A stretch of 64,000 bases of DNA from Micromonospora polyrhachis (GCF_014203835.1 NZ_JACHJW010000001.1:4290501-4354500), one strand, 5' to 3'. Counted from the stretch's first letter, positions 8,256 through 16,675 are shown. Translations and numbers: made by a program. Notes: generated from the sequence alone by a model not told the origin.

Positions 8256-9566
8256 GTGGCGGCGCGGAGATCGAGAATTCCAGCGACGAAGTATCCGGTC
8301 GAGCGGTTCACCCTCGACAACGGCCTTCGGGTGGTGCTCACCCCCGACCGCAGTGCCCCGGTGATCGGGGTCGCGGTCGTCTACGACGTGGGCATCCGAT
8401 CCGAACCGGAGGGGCGGACCGGCTTCGCGCATCTCTTCGAACACCTGATGTTCCAGGGCTCGGAGAGTCTGGAGAAGCTGGCGCACTTCCGGCACGTGCA
8501 GGGGGCCGGCGGCACCTTCAACGGCTCCACCCACCTGGACTACACCGACTACTACGAGACGTTGCCCAGCAACGCTCTCGAACGGGCGCTCTTCCTCGAA
8601 GCGGACCGGATGCGCGGCCCTCGGCTGACCGAGGAGAACCTGCGCAACCAGGTCGACGTGGTCAAGGAGGAGATCCGGGTCAACGTGCTCAACCGGCCGT
8701 ACGGCGGTTTCCCCTGGCTGAAGCTGCCCCCGGTCATGTTCGACACGTTCCCCAACGCCCACGACGGCTACGGGTCCTTCGACGACCTGGAGAGCGCCAC
8801 CGTCGCCGACGCGGCCGACTTCTTCGACCGCTACTACGCCTGCGGCAACGCGGTCCTCGCGGTCAGCGGTGACCTGGACGTCGCTGAGGCCACCGCGCTG
8901 GTCGAGCGGCACTTCGGGGACGTGCCGGCCCGACCCGCCCCGACCCGCCCGGACTTCGCCGAGCCGGACCTCACCGCCGAGCGGCGTGAGTCGTACGTCG
9001 ACCGGCTGGCGCCGCTACCCGCCGTGGCCAGCGGTTGGCGGGTGCCCGACCCGATCACCCACTTCGCCGACTACCTGCCCTACGTGGTGCTCGCCGAGGT
9101 GCTGACCGACGGGGACGCCTCCCGGCTCGTCGAGCGCCTGGTGCTGCGCGACCGTACGGTCACCAGCGTCGGCGGTTACCTCGGCTTCATGGGTGACCCG
9201 TTCGACGTACGGGACCCCACCGTGCTGCTGCTCCAGTCGCACCTGCCGCCCGGCGGCGACGTGGACAAGGTGCTGCGCACCGTCGACGAGGAACTCGACC
9301 GGCTGGCCACCGACGGGCTCGCCGACGGTGAACTCGACCGTATCCAGGCCCGCATGGCCACCCACCTGCTGCGCGATACCGACGCGGTGCTCGGGCGGGC
9401 GTTGCAGATGGCCGTCCTCGAACAGCAGCGCGGCGAGCCGGGGCTGCTCAACGAACTACCCCGGCTGGTCGGTGAGGTCACCGAGGAGCAGGTCCGCACG
9501 GCGGCGGCGGCCCTGAAGCCGCAGCGCCGGGCATCGATCGAGGTCGTCCCCGGAGGTGGCAAATGA
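8256..9566 (+). CDS. M16 zinc metallopeptidase, catalytic subunit
   Basis: A 436-residue M16 (pitrilysin-like) protein. The inverted zinc motif HxxEH appears as HLFEH near residue 65, and the downstream acidic ligand region (LRNQVDVVKEEI) follows at the usual spacing of roughly 75 residues. Length and motif place it in the M16B two-subunit group. GTG 8256 has no good Shine-Dalgarno; a TAGGGT hexamer ends 7 nt upstream, so a leaderless mRNA is likely. Its TGA overlaps the next ATG, coupling it to the non-catalytic partner. It probably degrades small peptides in the cytoplasm. Confidence 0.9.
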   Translation: MAARRSRIPATKYPVERFTLDNGLRVVLTPDRSAPVIGVAVVYDVGIRSEPEGRTGFAHLFEHLMFQGSESLEKLAHFRHVQGAGGTFNGSTHLDYTDYYETLPSNALERALFLEADRMRGPRLTEENLRNQVDVVKEEIRVNVLNRPYGGFPWLKLPPVMFDTFPNAHDGYGSFDDLESATVADAADFFDRYYACGNAVLAVSGDLDVAEATALVERHFGDVPARPAPTRPDFAEPDLTAERRESYVDRLAPLPAVASGWRVPDPITHFADYLPYVVLAEVLTDGDASRLVERLVLRDRTVTSVGGYLGFMGDPFDVRDPTVLLLQSHLPPGGDVDKVLRTVDEELDRLATDGLADGELDRIQARMATHLLRDTDAVLGRALQMAVLEQQRGEPGLLNELPRLVGEVTEEQVRTAAAALKPQRRASIEVVPGGGK

Positions 9567-10888
9567 CGGTACGCACGCTGCCCGCCCTCGGGCCGAACCG
9601 CAAGCTCAAGGTGCCCACCGAGGTGGAACGGACGCTGCCCAACGGGCTGACGGTGATCGCCATCCGGCGGCCGGCCGTGCCCCTGGTCGAGCTACGGCTC
9701 TGGCTGCCGTTCGGCCCGGGACACCTGGCCCGCAGCGTGATGCTGTCGCAGACCCTGCTCGCCGGCACCGACACCATGTCCAGCGTGGAGATCGCCGCCG
9801 AGTTGCAGGCGGTGGGCGGCGGCCTGTCGGCCGGGCTCGACCCGGACCGGCTGATGGTCGCCGGTAACAGCCTGGCCACCGGCCTCGACCGGATCCTGGA
9901 ACTCCTCGCCGGGGTGCTGACCGGTGCCGCGTACCCCGACGACGAGGTGGAGATCGAGCGGGACCGGCTCGTCGACCACATTCAGGTTGCCCAGAGTCAG
10001 CCGGCCCACCTGGCCCGGGAGGCGCTGCTCAAGCGGATGTACGGCACGCACCCGTACGCCGTGCAGACCCCGGAGCCGGAGCAGGTACGCGCCGTCCGCC
10101 CGGCCGACCTGCGCAAACTGCACGCCGAGCGGGTGCACCCGAACGGGGCGGTGCTGCTGCTCGTCGGCGACCTCAACCCGGAGCGGGCGATCGACGCCGC
10201 CGAGCAGGCGCTGGGCGGCTGGGACAGCACCGGTCGTCCGACCGAGCTGCCGCCCACGCCGCCGCTGACGCCGGGACCGTTGCTCCTGGTCGACCGGCCC
10301 GGCTCGGTGCAGTCGTCGATGCGGCTGGCGCTGCCGGCGGTGCCGCGTACCCACCCCGACCACGCGGCATTGCAACTGGCCAACCTGGTCTTCGGCGGCT
10401 ACTTCTCCTCCCGCTGGGTGGAGAACATCCGCGAGGACAAGGGCTACACCTACGGGCCGCACTCGATGGTCGAGCATTCGGTGGCCGGCTCCGCGCTGGT
10501 CATCGCCGCCGAGGTGGCCACCGAGGTGACCGGGCCGGCGCTGCTGGAGACGACCTACGAACTCGGCCGGTTGGCCTCGCTGCCACCGAAGGAGGACGAG
10601 CTGGAGCAGGCCCGGCAGTACGCCCTGGGCACCCTGCAACTGGGGATGTCCACCCAGGCCGGGCTGGCGGCGGTGGCCAGCGCGTACGCCGGGGTCGGGC
10701 TGCGCCTGGACTTCCTCGCCAAGCACGCCGAGCGGCTGGCCAAGGCCACTCGGGACGACGTGGCGCGGGCCGCGGCGACCTACCTCGCGCCGGCGCGGGC
10801 GGTCACCGTCGTACTCGGTGACGCCGAGCGGATCGAGCCCTCGTTGGCGGTCCTGACCCCGATCGAACGGGCGGCCCTGCCATCATGA
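9563..10888 (+). CDS. M16 peptidase, non-catalytic partner subunit
   Basis: A 441-residue M16 protein in which the region corresponding to HxxEH reads MLSQTLLAG, so it cannot bind zinc. It keeps the Arg/Tyr substrate-binding motif (SSRWVENIREDKGYTYGP), which in M16B heterodimers is contributed by the inactive subunit. It overlaps the catalytic gene by 4 bp (ATGA), and together the pair should form one clam-shell peptidase. The stop codon lies inside a 29-bp tandem repeat that continues to the start of nudC. Confidence 0.9.
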   Translation: MTVRTLPALGPNRKLKVPTEVERTLPNGLTVIAIRRPAVPLVELRLWLPFGPGHLARSVMLSQTLLAGTDTMSSVEIAAELQAVGGGLSAGLDPDRLMVAGNSLATGLDRILELLAGVLTGAAYPDDEVEIERDRLVDHIQVAQSQPAHLAREALLKRMYGTHPYAVQTPEPEQVRAVRPADLRKLHAERVHPNGAVLLLVGDLNPERAIDAAEQALGGWDSTGRPTELPPTPPLTPGPLLLVDRPGSVQSSMRLALPAVPRTHPDHAALQLANLVFGGYFSSRWVENIREDKGYTYGPHSMVEHSVAGSALVIAAEVATEVTGPALLETTYELGRLASLPPKEDELEQARQYALGTLQLGMSTQAGLAAVASAYAGVGLRLDFLAKHAERLAKATRDDVARAAATYLAPARAVTVVLGDAERIEPSLAVLTPIERAALPS

Positions 10889-10950
10889 CGGTCGAGCGGA
10901 GGGCCACGCCGTCATGACGGTCGGACGGGCGGCCACGCCGTCATGACGGG
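10871..10950 (+). repeat. 29-bp tandem repeat spanning the M16 stop and the nudC start
   Basis: Three units carry the core GTCATGACGG (first copy ATCATGACGG). The ATG triplets fall at 10885, 10914 and 10943, exactly 29 bp apart and therefore in three different frames. The first contains the M16 stop TGA and the third is the nudC start. Confidence 0.75.
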
Positions 10951-11932
10951 AGAGCGGGCGGGCCTGCCGCTGGCCCGTCCGACCCTCGATCGGGCCGCGC
11001 ATCGGCGGACCGACGAGCAGTGGCTGGCCACGGCCTGGCAGCGGGCCCGGGTGCTGGTGGTGGACACCGCGGGCGGCGGCTTGGCCCTGGTCACCGCAGC
11101 GGAGGGCAGTCCGGAGCTGGTGTTGTTCGACGCCGGTGCCGTCGGTGTCCGGGACGTCGGTGATCGGCTGTTCCTCGGGGTGGCGTCCGACGGCACACCG
11201 GTGTTCGCGATCGACGCCCCACTACCGACGGTGCCGCAGACCCGGGCGGTGGCGCTGCGCGAGGTCGGGCACCTGCTGTCCGACTGGGACGCCGGGCTGT
11301 TCGCCACCGCCGTGGCGCTGGCCAACTGGCATCTGCGACACACGTACTCGGCCGACACCGGGTTGCCCACGGTGGCGGGCGAGGGCGGTTGGTCGCGATC
11401 GGACGACGCGGGCGGGCAGACCTGGCCGCGTACCGACCCGGCCATGATCGTCCTGGTGCACGATGGGGGAGCCGGCCCGGCCGGGCGCTGCCTGCTTGGC
11501 AACAACACCGCCTGGCCCGACCGGGACGGTGTCCGAAGGTTCTCCTGCCTGGCGGGTTACGTCGAGCCGGGCGAGTCGGCGGAGGCGGCGGTGGTCCGCG
11601 AGGTCGGTGAGGAGGTCGGGCTCGCCCTCGACGAGAGCCAGATCCGGTACGCCGGCAGCCAGGCCTGGCCGTATCCCGGCTCGCTGATGCTGGGGTTTCT
11701 GGCCCAGGCAGATCCGGAGCAGCCGATCCAGCCCGATCCCGCCGAGATCTCCCAGGCGCGCTGGTTCACCCGTCGGGAGATCGCCACAATACTGGCTGGT
11801 GAGCCGGTCGATGCCGGCGATGGTCGGCGGGCCAGCCTGCCGACGCCCGCGTCGATCGCGCACTTCCTGCTGCACCGGTGGCTGGACGAGGCGGTCGGTG
11901 AACGCGGTCTCCGGTCCGCCGGTCTCCGATAG
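10943..11932 (+). CDS. nudC: NADH pyrophosphatase NudC-like Nudix hydrolase (zinc ribbon lost)
   Basis: A 329-residue protein with the NudC layout: N-terminal domain, linker, then a Nudix domain. The Nudix box GX5EX7REUXEEXGU is present (GYVEPGES...REVGEEVGL), followed by the NudC-type motif SQAWPYPGS in place of SQPWPFPxS. NudC enzymes hydrolyse NAD(H) and remove NAD caps from RNA. The four-cysteine zinc ribbon normally just before PRTDPA is gone: the stretch from NWHLRHTY to PRTDPA contains no cysteine. The gene neighbours mycoredoxin and uvrD2, as in mycobacteria. Confidence 0.88.
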   Translation: MTGERAGLPLARPTLDRAAHRRTDEQWLATAWQRARVLVVDTAGGGLALVTAAEGSPELVLFDAGAVGVRDVGDRLFLGVASDGTPVFAIDAPLPTVPQTRAVALREVGHLLSDWDAGLFATAVALANWHLRHTYSADTGLPTVAGEGGWSRSDDAGGQTWPRTDPAMIVLVHDGGAGPAGRCLLGNNTAWPDRDGVRRFSCLAGYVEPGESAEAAVVREVGEEVGLALDESQIRYAGSQAWPYPGSLMLGFLAQADPEQPIQPDPAEISQARWFTRREIATILAGEPVDAGDGRRASLPTPASIAHFLLHRWLDEAVGERGLRSAGLR

Positions 11933-11934
11933 CC

Positions 11935-12060
11935 AGAGCGGTCCCGATCTGTCACTGAGCTGTCCTGCTCGGTTGCTGAGCGGTCCTGCTTGGTTGCTGA
12001 GCGGTCCTGCCCTGTCATTGAGCTGTCCTGCTCCGGTGTTGAGATGTCTTGGTCCGTGAT
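11935..12060 (+). repeat. 21-bp tandem repeat downstream of nudC (six units)
   Basis: Units start at 11935, 11956, 11977, 11998, 12019 and 12040, exactly 21 bp apart, with core TGAGCNGTCCTGC. The array begins 3 bp after the nudC TAG. Being a multiple of three, it leaves open frames on both strands, but no start with a ribosome-binding site was found. Confidence 0.8.
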
Positions 12061-12090
12061 CGCCGTTGCCGCGACGATCACGGACCAAGA
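12047..12090. terminator. 16-bp perfect hairpin between convergent genes
   Basis: TCTTGGTCCGTGATCG (12047-12062) pairs exactly with 12075-12090 across a 12-nt loop, and the stem can extend outward through GAGA/TCTC. It is probably a bidirectional terminator between nudC and the gene ending at 12166. The left arm is the last unit of the 21-bp array. Confidence 0.65.
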
Positions 12091-12165
12091 TCTCAGGCCG
12101 TCGGGGCCGGGTTGCGACATGCGCGGATGCGCGGCGGGGGAGCCGGCCCGGCCGACGACGGTCGT

Positions 12166-12471
12166 CTAGGTGGGATGAACTGGCCGTCCGGGGCCGAGGG
12201 AGCCCTCCCGATCCCACCGGCGTGCCGTGGCGGGGAACTGGTCGGGGAGGGGTAATACCTTGACCCGCTGACGCCCGGAGCGCACCGCGCCGACCGTGGA
12301 CAGCGCGCGGGCCAGCAGCATGGCAGCGTCTCGATCCTCCGCGTGGACGGTCTGCCGGCGTAGCTCAGGGCTGGTCTGCTCGTCCCGAAGTCGTCGGCCA
12401 CCGGTCCATGCGGCGACCAGATCGCCTTCAGCGGCGGCGCGGATCTCGGTCCGAACGATTAGAAACCGCAT
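12166..12471 (-). CDS. Conserved-looking small protein, unknown function
   Basis: A 101-residue protein beginning MRFLIVRTEIRAAAEGDLVA, with a helical Arg/Glu-rich middle and a Pro/Gly-rich end. The GGAGA ribosome-binding site before ATG 12471 and normal codon bias support expression. I do not recognise the family. It lies 276 bp downstream of the XRE regulator on the same strand, past a terminator hairpin, so it is probably transcribed separately. Confidence 0.55.
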   Translation of the reverse strand: MRFLIVRTEIRAAAEGDLVAAWTGGRRLRDEQTSPELRRQTVHAEDRDAAMLLARALSTVGAVRSGRQRVKVLPLPDQFPATARRWDREGSLGPGRPVHPT

Positions 12472-12666
12472 GGCTGTCTCCGGATGAACCGTGACGGATA
12501 ATGATCATGCGACTACATCTTGTGGTTGCCGCGTGGAACTTCCACGGCCGTTCTCTCCGTCATGTTACGCAGCGTTCCGGAGTCGGCAAGTCGAACCCCA
12601 CGATCGGATTTTTACCTTGTCCGTTCGGATGATGCCTGGTCAATGGCCAAATGCCAGCCATATGCA

Positions 12667-12705
12667 GGAAGGCTGTCACCCCCGTGACGGGGGTGCCAGC
12701 CTTCC
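12667..12705 (-). terminator. Terminator of the XRE regulator gene
   Basis: The arms 12667-12683 and 12689-12705 form a 17-bp stem with one mismatch and a 5-nt loop, 42 bp past the stop codon of the regulator on the minus strand. Confidence 0.6.
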
Positions 12706-12747
12706 GGTGGAGCCTTCGGTCCGTGGCGGACCGTGATCGTCGAGAGG

Positions 12748-13854
12748 TTACTGCTCTGCCAAACTTTCGCCGCTACGCCGACTACGTTGGGTGGGCGGTT
12801 TGGTCCGCTGACCCAGCGGCAACGTGGATCGGCTCGATCGAGTGGACAACTCCTTCGCCTTCTCGGCCAGCCAGTCCCTGGTCTCCTCGGGTGTCAACGC
12901 CGCAGCCCGCAGCCAGTCGAAGACCACGCTGTAGCGGTGGAGTTCCTCGTGGTCGGTCAGCACCTGATTGGTGGAGATGCCCTCGATGGCGAGGGTCTGC
13001 GGATCCAGCGGATCGGCGAGGCGGTAGAGCGAGAACGCGGTGTGGGCGAGGTACCACTCGGCGATGATCGCGTCCCGGAGGAGCACCTGGATGGTGACGT
13101 TGGGCAGCTCCGCATCCTCGCGCAGCTTCGCCAGTTGGCCGCGGATCACCTCGGGCGGCCCAGCCCGGCGGCCCAGCGCTGCCTCCTCCAGCACCGCGTA
13201 ATAATGCGGCGGCTCGAACGACTGACGCAGCAGGTCCTGCCGAGACTTCCGGGCCCTGACCTCGTTCTCCGGGGTTTCCGTCTCGTTCTTCTCCGGCTTG
13301 TCGGAGATGCTGGTCAACGGTCGCATCGACGTGATCCGGGTCATCGCGTACAGCTCGGTCTGTAGTAGGCCAGGCACGATCACCGGGCTGTACTCCCGGA
13401 TCTCCGCGCAGCCGGACTCCAGTTCGGCATAGACCCGCTGGCTCTCGGTCATGGCCGGGAATCGGCGTAACCAGCTGCGGATGTCACCGGCTTCGCGGGT
13501 GATGGTGGTCAGTTCCGCACGGGTCTCCTCGCTGGCGTCGTAGACGTCGAGCAACCTGAGGATGTCGCGCTCGTCAGGCCGGCTACGCGCATTCTCCAGT
13601 CGGGAGAGCTTCGAGGCCGATGCCCAACCGGCGCGTTCGATCACCTGGTCGCCGGTCAGTCCGGCGCTTTCGCGGAGTTGACGCAGCGCGCTACCGAGGC
13701 GCTTGCGTCGGGACATCGGGCTGGGCTGCCCACCCTGGTTGGCGTGCCCGCTGGCGGGCGGTGCGGTGGTCGGACCGGACCGCGCCGTTGTGTCTGGTGG
13801 CGAGGTCCGATCTGGCTCGGCAGGATTGGTCGGGCTTGGCTGAGCTGGAGGCAC
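12748..13854 (-). CDS. XRE-family helix-turn-helix regulator with DUF5753-like domain
   Basis: A protein of up to 368 residues. After a Pro/Ser/Thr-rich N-terminus comes an XRE helix-turn-helix (RLGSALRQLRESAGLTGDQV, then WASASKLSRLENARS) and a C-terminal domain of about 180 residues of the DUF5753 type common in filamentous actinobacteria (VIVPGLLQTELYA, RKSRQDLLR, ISTNQVL). GTG 13854 is preferred because AGAAGAGG stands 6 nt upstream; ATG 13716, right before the HTH, has no ribosome-binding site. Such regulators usually pair with a small DUF397 protein, which I do not see here. Confidence 0.85.
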   Translation of the reverse strand: MPPAQPSPTNPAEPDRTSPPDTTARSGPTTAPPASGHANQGGQPSPMSRRKRLGSALRQLRESAGLTGDQVIERAGWASASKLSRLENARSRPDERDILRLLDVYDASEETRAELTTITREAGDIRSWLRRFPAMTESQRVYAELESGCAEIREYSPVIVPGLLQTELYAMTRITSMRPLTSISDKPEKNETETPENEVRARKSRQDLLRQSFEPPHYYAVLEEAALGRRAGPPEVIRGQLAKLREDAELPNVTIQVLLRDAIIAEWYLAHTAFSLYRLADPLDPQTLAIEGISTNQVLTDHEELHRYSVVFDWLRAAALTPEETRDWLAEKAKELSTRSSRSTLPLGQRTKPPTQRSRRSGESLAEQ

Positions 13855-14110
13855 GGAAAACCTCTTCTCTCGATCGTGTCGGCCCCGGCATCGCCCGGCA
13901 CGGCGAAGATCACCGTCCGGAATGCATCCCCCACGATCAGTATGCCCATGTCCGTCTCCCGCTCCGACCTGGCCCTGAGCGTGTCCCAGGTGGAAATTGC
14001 CCGACAGTTCGGACCATCGGTCCTGATCTGTACCTGCTTCTCCGGCCTCCGGTCGGTGCCGGGGCACCGCCGGCCGTACCGGCCCACGGCGCCCCGAACC
14101 GGCGGTCGCG

Positions 14111-14359
14111 TCAGCCGGCGTTGGCGATCGTCGCCAACTGCTGCTTGACCTGCACGATCGACGGATTGGTCAGGGCCGTGCCATCGGTGAAGACCACGGT
14201 CGGCACCGTCTGGTTGCCACCGTTGACGCTCATCACGAACTCGGCGGCGGCCGGGTCCTGCTCGATGTCGATCACCGTAACCTCGATGTTCTCCCGATCG
14301 AGCTGCGACTTGAGCCGTGCGCAGTAGCCGCACCAGGGGGTGGAGTACATCGTCAGCAT
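14111..14359 (-). CDS. mrx1: Mycoredoxin (glutaredoxin-like, Mrx1 type)
   Basis: An 82-residue thioredoxin-fold protein with the redox motif WCGYC (C10 and C13), the cis-proline TVPTVVF and the terminal GxQTVP-type substrate groove. Mycoredoxins reduce mycothiol mixed disulfides in the cytoplasm of actinobacteria. The ATG lies 75 bp from the divergent uvrD2 start, the arrangement also seen for Rv3198A and uvrD2 in M. tuberculosis. A CGTCAG-N6-CTGACA palindrome sits between them. Confidence 0.9.
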   Translation of the reverse strand: MLTMYSTPWCGYCARLKSQLDRENIEVTVIDIEQDPAAAEFVMSVNGGNQTVPTVVFTDGTALTNPSIVQVKQQLATIANAG

Positions 14360-14404
14360 GATCAGGTCCTTTGGCTAGTTGATCTGATGGGCTAATGCCT
14401 GCAA

Positions 14405-14422
14405 CGTCAGGAACGGCTGACA
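14405..14422. promoter_or_regulatory. Palindrome CGTCAG-N6-CTGACA between mrx1 and uvrD2
   Basis: Half-sites at 14405-14410 and 14417-14422 match, in sequence and 6-nt spacing, the tandem operators at 3873-3912. The right half touches a CATGAT hexamer (14421-14426) that would be the -10 box of a leaderless uvrD2 transcript starting near GTG 14435. Two sites are too few to prove a shared regulator. Confidence 0.4.
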
Positions 14423-14434
14423 TGATTCCTAGCT

Positions 14435-16669
14435 GTGGCGGTTGACTCAAGCGCGGAACGGGTGCTGGCCGGGCTGGACGCCGAACAGCGGGCGGCGGTG
14501 ACGGCACCCGTCGGACCGGTCTGCATTCTGGCCGGAGCCGGTACCGGCAAGACCCGGGCGATCACTCATCGCATCGCCTACCGGGTGCTCTCCGGAGAGA
14601 TCGCCGCCCGACATGTGTTGGCCGTCACCTTCACGGCCCGAGCCGCCGCCGAGATGCGGACCCGGCTCGCCAGCCTTGGGGTTGCCGGGGTGCAGGCGCG
14701 TACCTTCCACGCGGCGGCACTGCGGCAGGTGCGTTACTTCGCGCCGCGCCTGCTGGATGGCCGCGCCATGCCCGAGCTACTGGACAGCAAGGTCCGACTG
14801 GTTACCCTGGCGGCTGCCCGCGCCGGGCTGCGTACCGACCGGGCCGCCGCCCGGGACCTGGCCGGCGAGATCGAGTGGGCCAAGTCGTCCCTGGTCGAGC
14901 CGGACGAGTACGTCGTGGCGGCGGCCAAGGCGCTGCGGGAGACCCCGCACGAGCCGGCCCGGGTCGCCGAGGTCTTCGCCGCCTACGAGCGGATCAAGCG
15001 CGGCAACGGGGTCATCGACTTCGAGGACATGCTGCGGGCAGCAGTGTGGGGCATCGAGGACCATCCCGACGTCGGCGAACAGATCCGGGCGCAGTACCGG
15101 CACTTCGTCGTGGACGAGTACCAGGACGTCAACCCGTTGCAGCAGCGGCTGCTGGACGCCTGGCTGGGTGGCCGGGACGACCTGACCGTGGTTGGCGACG
15201 CCAGCCAGACCATCTATTCGTTCACCGGGGCGACCTCGGCGTACCTGATCGACTTCCCCCGGCAGCGGCGGGACACGTTGGTGGTCCGTCTGGTCCGGGA
15301 CTACCGGTCCACGCCCCAGGTGGTGGGACTGGCCAACGCGGTCATCCAACAGGCGCGAGGGGCGGAGGCACGGCTACGGCTGGAACTGGTCGGGCAGCGT
15401 CCATCCGGCCCGGAGCCGGATGTGCGGATCTTCACCGACGAGCCGGCCGAGGCGGCGGCGGTCGCGGCCCGCTGCCGGCAACTGATCGACGGGGGCACCC
15501 CAGCCCGCGAGATCGCCGTGTTGTTCCGGACCAACGCGCAGTCCGAGGCGTACGAGAAGGCCCTCGCCGAGGCCGAGGTGCCGTACGTCGTACAGGGGGC
15601 GGAACGGTTCTTCGAGCGGACCGAGGTGCGGCAGGCCATGGTGGCGCTGCGGGCCGCCGTCCGTTCCACCCCGGGCGATACTCCGCTGGTCCAGGCGGTG
15701 GTGGACGCGCTCGCGGCGGTCGGCTGGGCCCCGGGCCAACCCCCGCCGGGCGGGGCCGCCCGAGAACGCTGGGAGGCGCTGGCCGCCCTGGTCCAACTCG
15801 CCGAGGAGTACTCACCGAGCGCGAGGAGCGAGCGTTTCGGGGCGGCTCGCGTGGGACGCGGCCGAGCCGAAATGCGAGAAGAGCTTGCGAGCCCCGCAGT
15901 CGTGAGCGAAGAGGGCATTGCTGTTTCGGAGCGGCCGGTGTCGCTGGCCGACTTCTGCGAGGAGTTGCAGCGACGGGCCGCCCAGCAGCATGTGCCGACC
16001 GTCGAGGGGGTCACCCTGGCCTCCCTGCACTCGGCCAAGGGGCTGGAGTGGGACGCTGTGTTCCTGGTCGGGCTCGCCGATGGCACGTTGCCCACCACGT
16101 ACGCGAAGACGGCCGAGCAGATCGAGGAGGAGCGCCGGCTGCTCTACGTCGGGGTGACCCGGGCCCGGGAATGGCTCTGGCTGTCGTACGCCTCGGCCCG
16201 ATCGCCGGGCGGTCGGGCCCGCCGCCCGTGCCGGTTCCTGCCGCAACTGGATCGTTCTGGTGGTGAGCGGCCGGCGGGCGGGGCCGGCGGCGGTCGGAAA
16301 TCCGACCGTCGGCGTATCCAGGTGGTCTCCTGCCGGGTGTGCGGCGCGACCCTGATGGCCGGCACCGACCGCAAGCTCGGCCGGTGTCCGACCTGCCCGT
16401 CCGACCTGGACGAGGAGCTGTACGAGCGGCTGCGCGAGTGGCGGATCCGGGTCGCCGGTGAGCAGAAGGTTCCTGCCTACGTGGTCTTCACCGACGCGAC
16501 CCTGACGGCGTTGGCCGAGCGGCGGCCGGGCCGGGACGAGGAACTGCTGGCGATCGCCGGGATCGGGCCTCGGAAGCTGGGGCTGTACGGTGCCGCTGTG
16601 CTCGCGCTGGTCGATGGCGCGGCGGTGGATGAGGTAATCCCGGAAAAAAGTTCCGCAACGGAGCCGTAA
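14435..16669 (+). CDS. uvrD2: ATP-dependent DNA helicase UvrD2 (SF1A, with HRDC domain)
   Basis: A 744-residue SF1A helicase. Visible are Walker A AGAGTGKT (about 33-40), motif Ia FTARAAAEM, motif II VVDEYQD, motif III GDASQTIYSF, motif IV YRSTPQVV, motif V LHSAKGLEWD, and motif VI VGVTRARE. The C-terminus has the four-cysteine motif CRVC...CPTC of UvrD2 and then an HRDC domain ending in a helix-hairpin-helix-like AIAGIGPRKLGLYG. It acts in DNA repair or replication restart. About 40 residues (460-500) between the 2B and 2A parts are encoded by an inserted repeat element. GTG 14435 lacks a Shine-Dalgarno. Confidence 0.93.
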   Translation: MAVDSSAERVLAGLDAEQRAAVTAPVGPVCILAGAGTGKTRAITHRIAYRVLSGEIAARHVLAVTFTARAAAEMRTRLASLGVAGVQARTFHAAALRQVRYFAPRLLDGRAMPELLDSKVRLVTLAAARAGLRTDRAAARDLAGEIEWAKSSLVEPDEYVVAAAKALRETPHEPARVAEVFAAYERIKRGNGVIDFEDMLRAAVWGIEDHPDVGEQIRAQYRHFVVDEYQDVNPLQQRLLDAWLGGRDDLTVVGDASQTIYSFTGATSAYLIDFPRQRRDTLVVRLVRDYRSTPQVVGLANAVIQQARGAEARLRLELVGQRPSGPEPDVRIFTDEPAEAAAVAARCRQLIDGGTPAREIAVLFRTNAQSEAYEKALAEAEVPYVVQGAERFFERTEVRQAMVALRAAVRSTPGDTPLVQAVVDALAAVGWAPGQPPPGGAARERWEALAALVQLAEEYSPSARSERFGAARVGRGRAEMREELASPAVVSEEGIAVSERPVSLADFCEELQRRAAQQHVPTVEGVTLASLHSAKGLEWDAVFLVGLADGTLPTTYAKTAEQIEEERRLLYVGVTRAREWLWLSYASARSPGGRARRPCRFLPQLDRSGGERPAGGAGGGRKSDRRRIQVVSCRVCGATLMAGTDRKLGRCPTCPSDLDEELYERLREWRIRVAGEQKVPAYVVFTDATLTALAERRPGRDEELLAIAGIGPRKLGLYGAAVLALVDGAAVDEVIPEKSSATEP
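15814..15935 (+). repeat. Repeat-like insertion translated inside uvrD2
   Basis: A stretch rich in GAGCG/GCGAG words, unlike its surroundings. CGGGGcggCTCGC (15838-15850) and GCGAGCCCCG (15887-15896) form an interrupted inverted repeat. It keeps the frame and adds a charged segment (EYSPSARSERFG to VVSEEGIAVSER). From memory, similar GAGCGAGCG palindromic repeats are scattered in Micromonosporaceae genomes. The boundaries are approximate. Confidence 0.5.
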
Positions 16670-16675
16670 AACCGT

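Noticed and set aside
9692-10726. 344-codon minus-strand frame opposite the M16 partner gene
   Set aside because: Arg/Gln/Leu-rich low-complexity translation without motifs; the plus strand encodes an intact M16 fold.
11935-12120. Possible repeat protein with heptads (QDRSATx) on the minus strand over the 21-bp array
   Set aside because: Open only because the unit is 21 bp; no ribosome-binding site, and the frame continues antisense into nudC.
13656-13949. Possible 97-residue gene (minus, starting MGILIVGDAFRTV) overlapping the XRE regulator start
   Set aside because: It has a passable GGGAG ribosome-binding site, but only the first 35 residues look protein-like and the rest is antisense-like Arg/Pro sequence overlapping the regulator N-terminus in another frame. 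Left out for lack of support.
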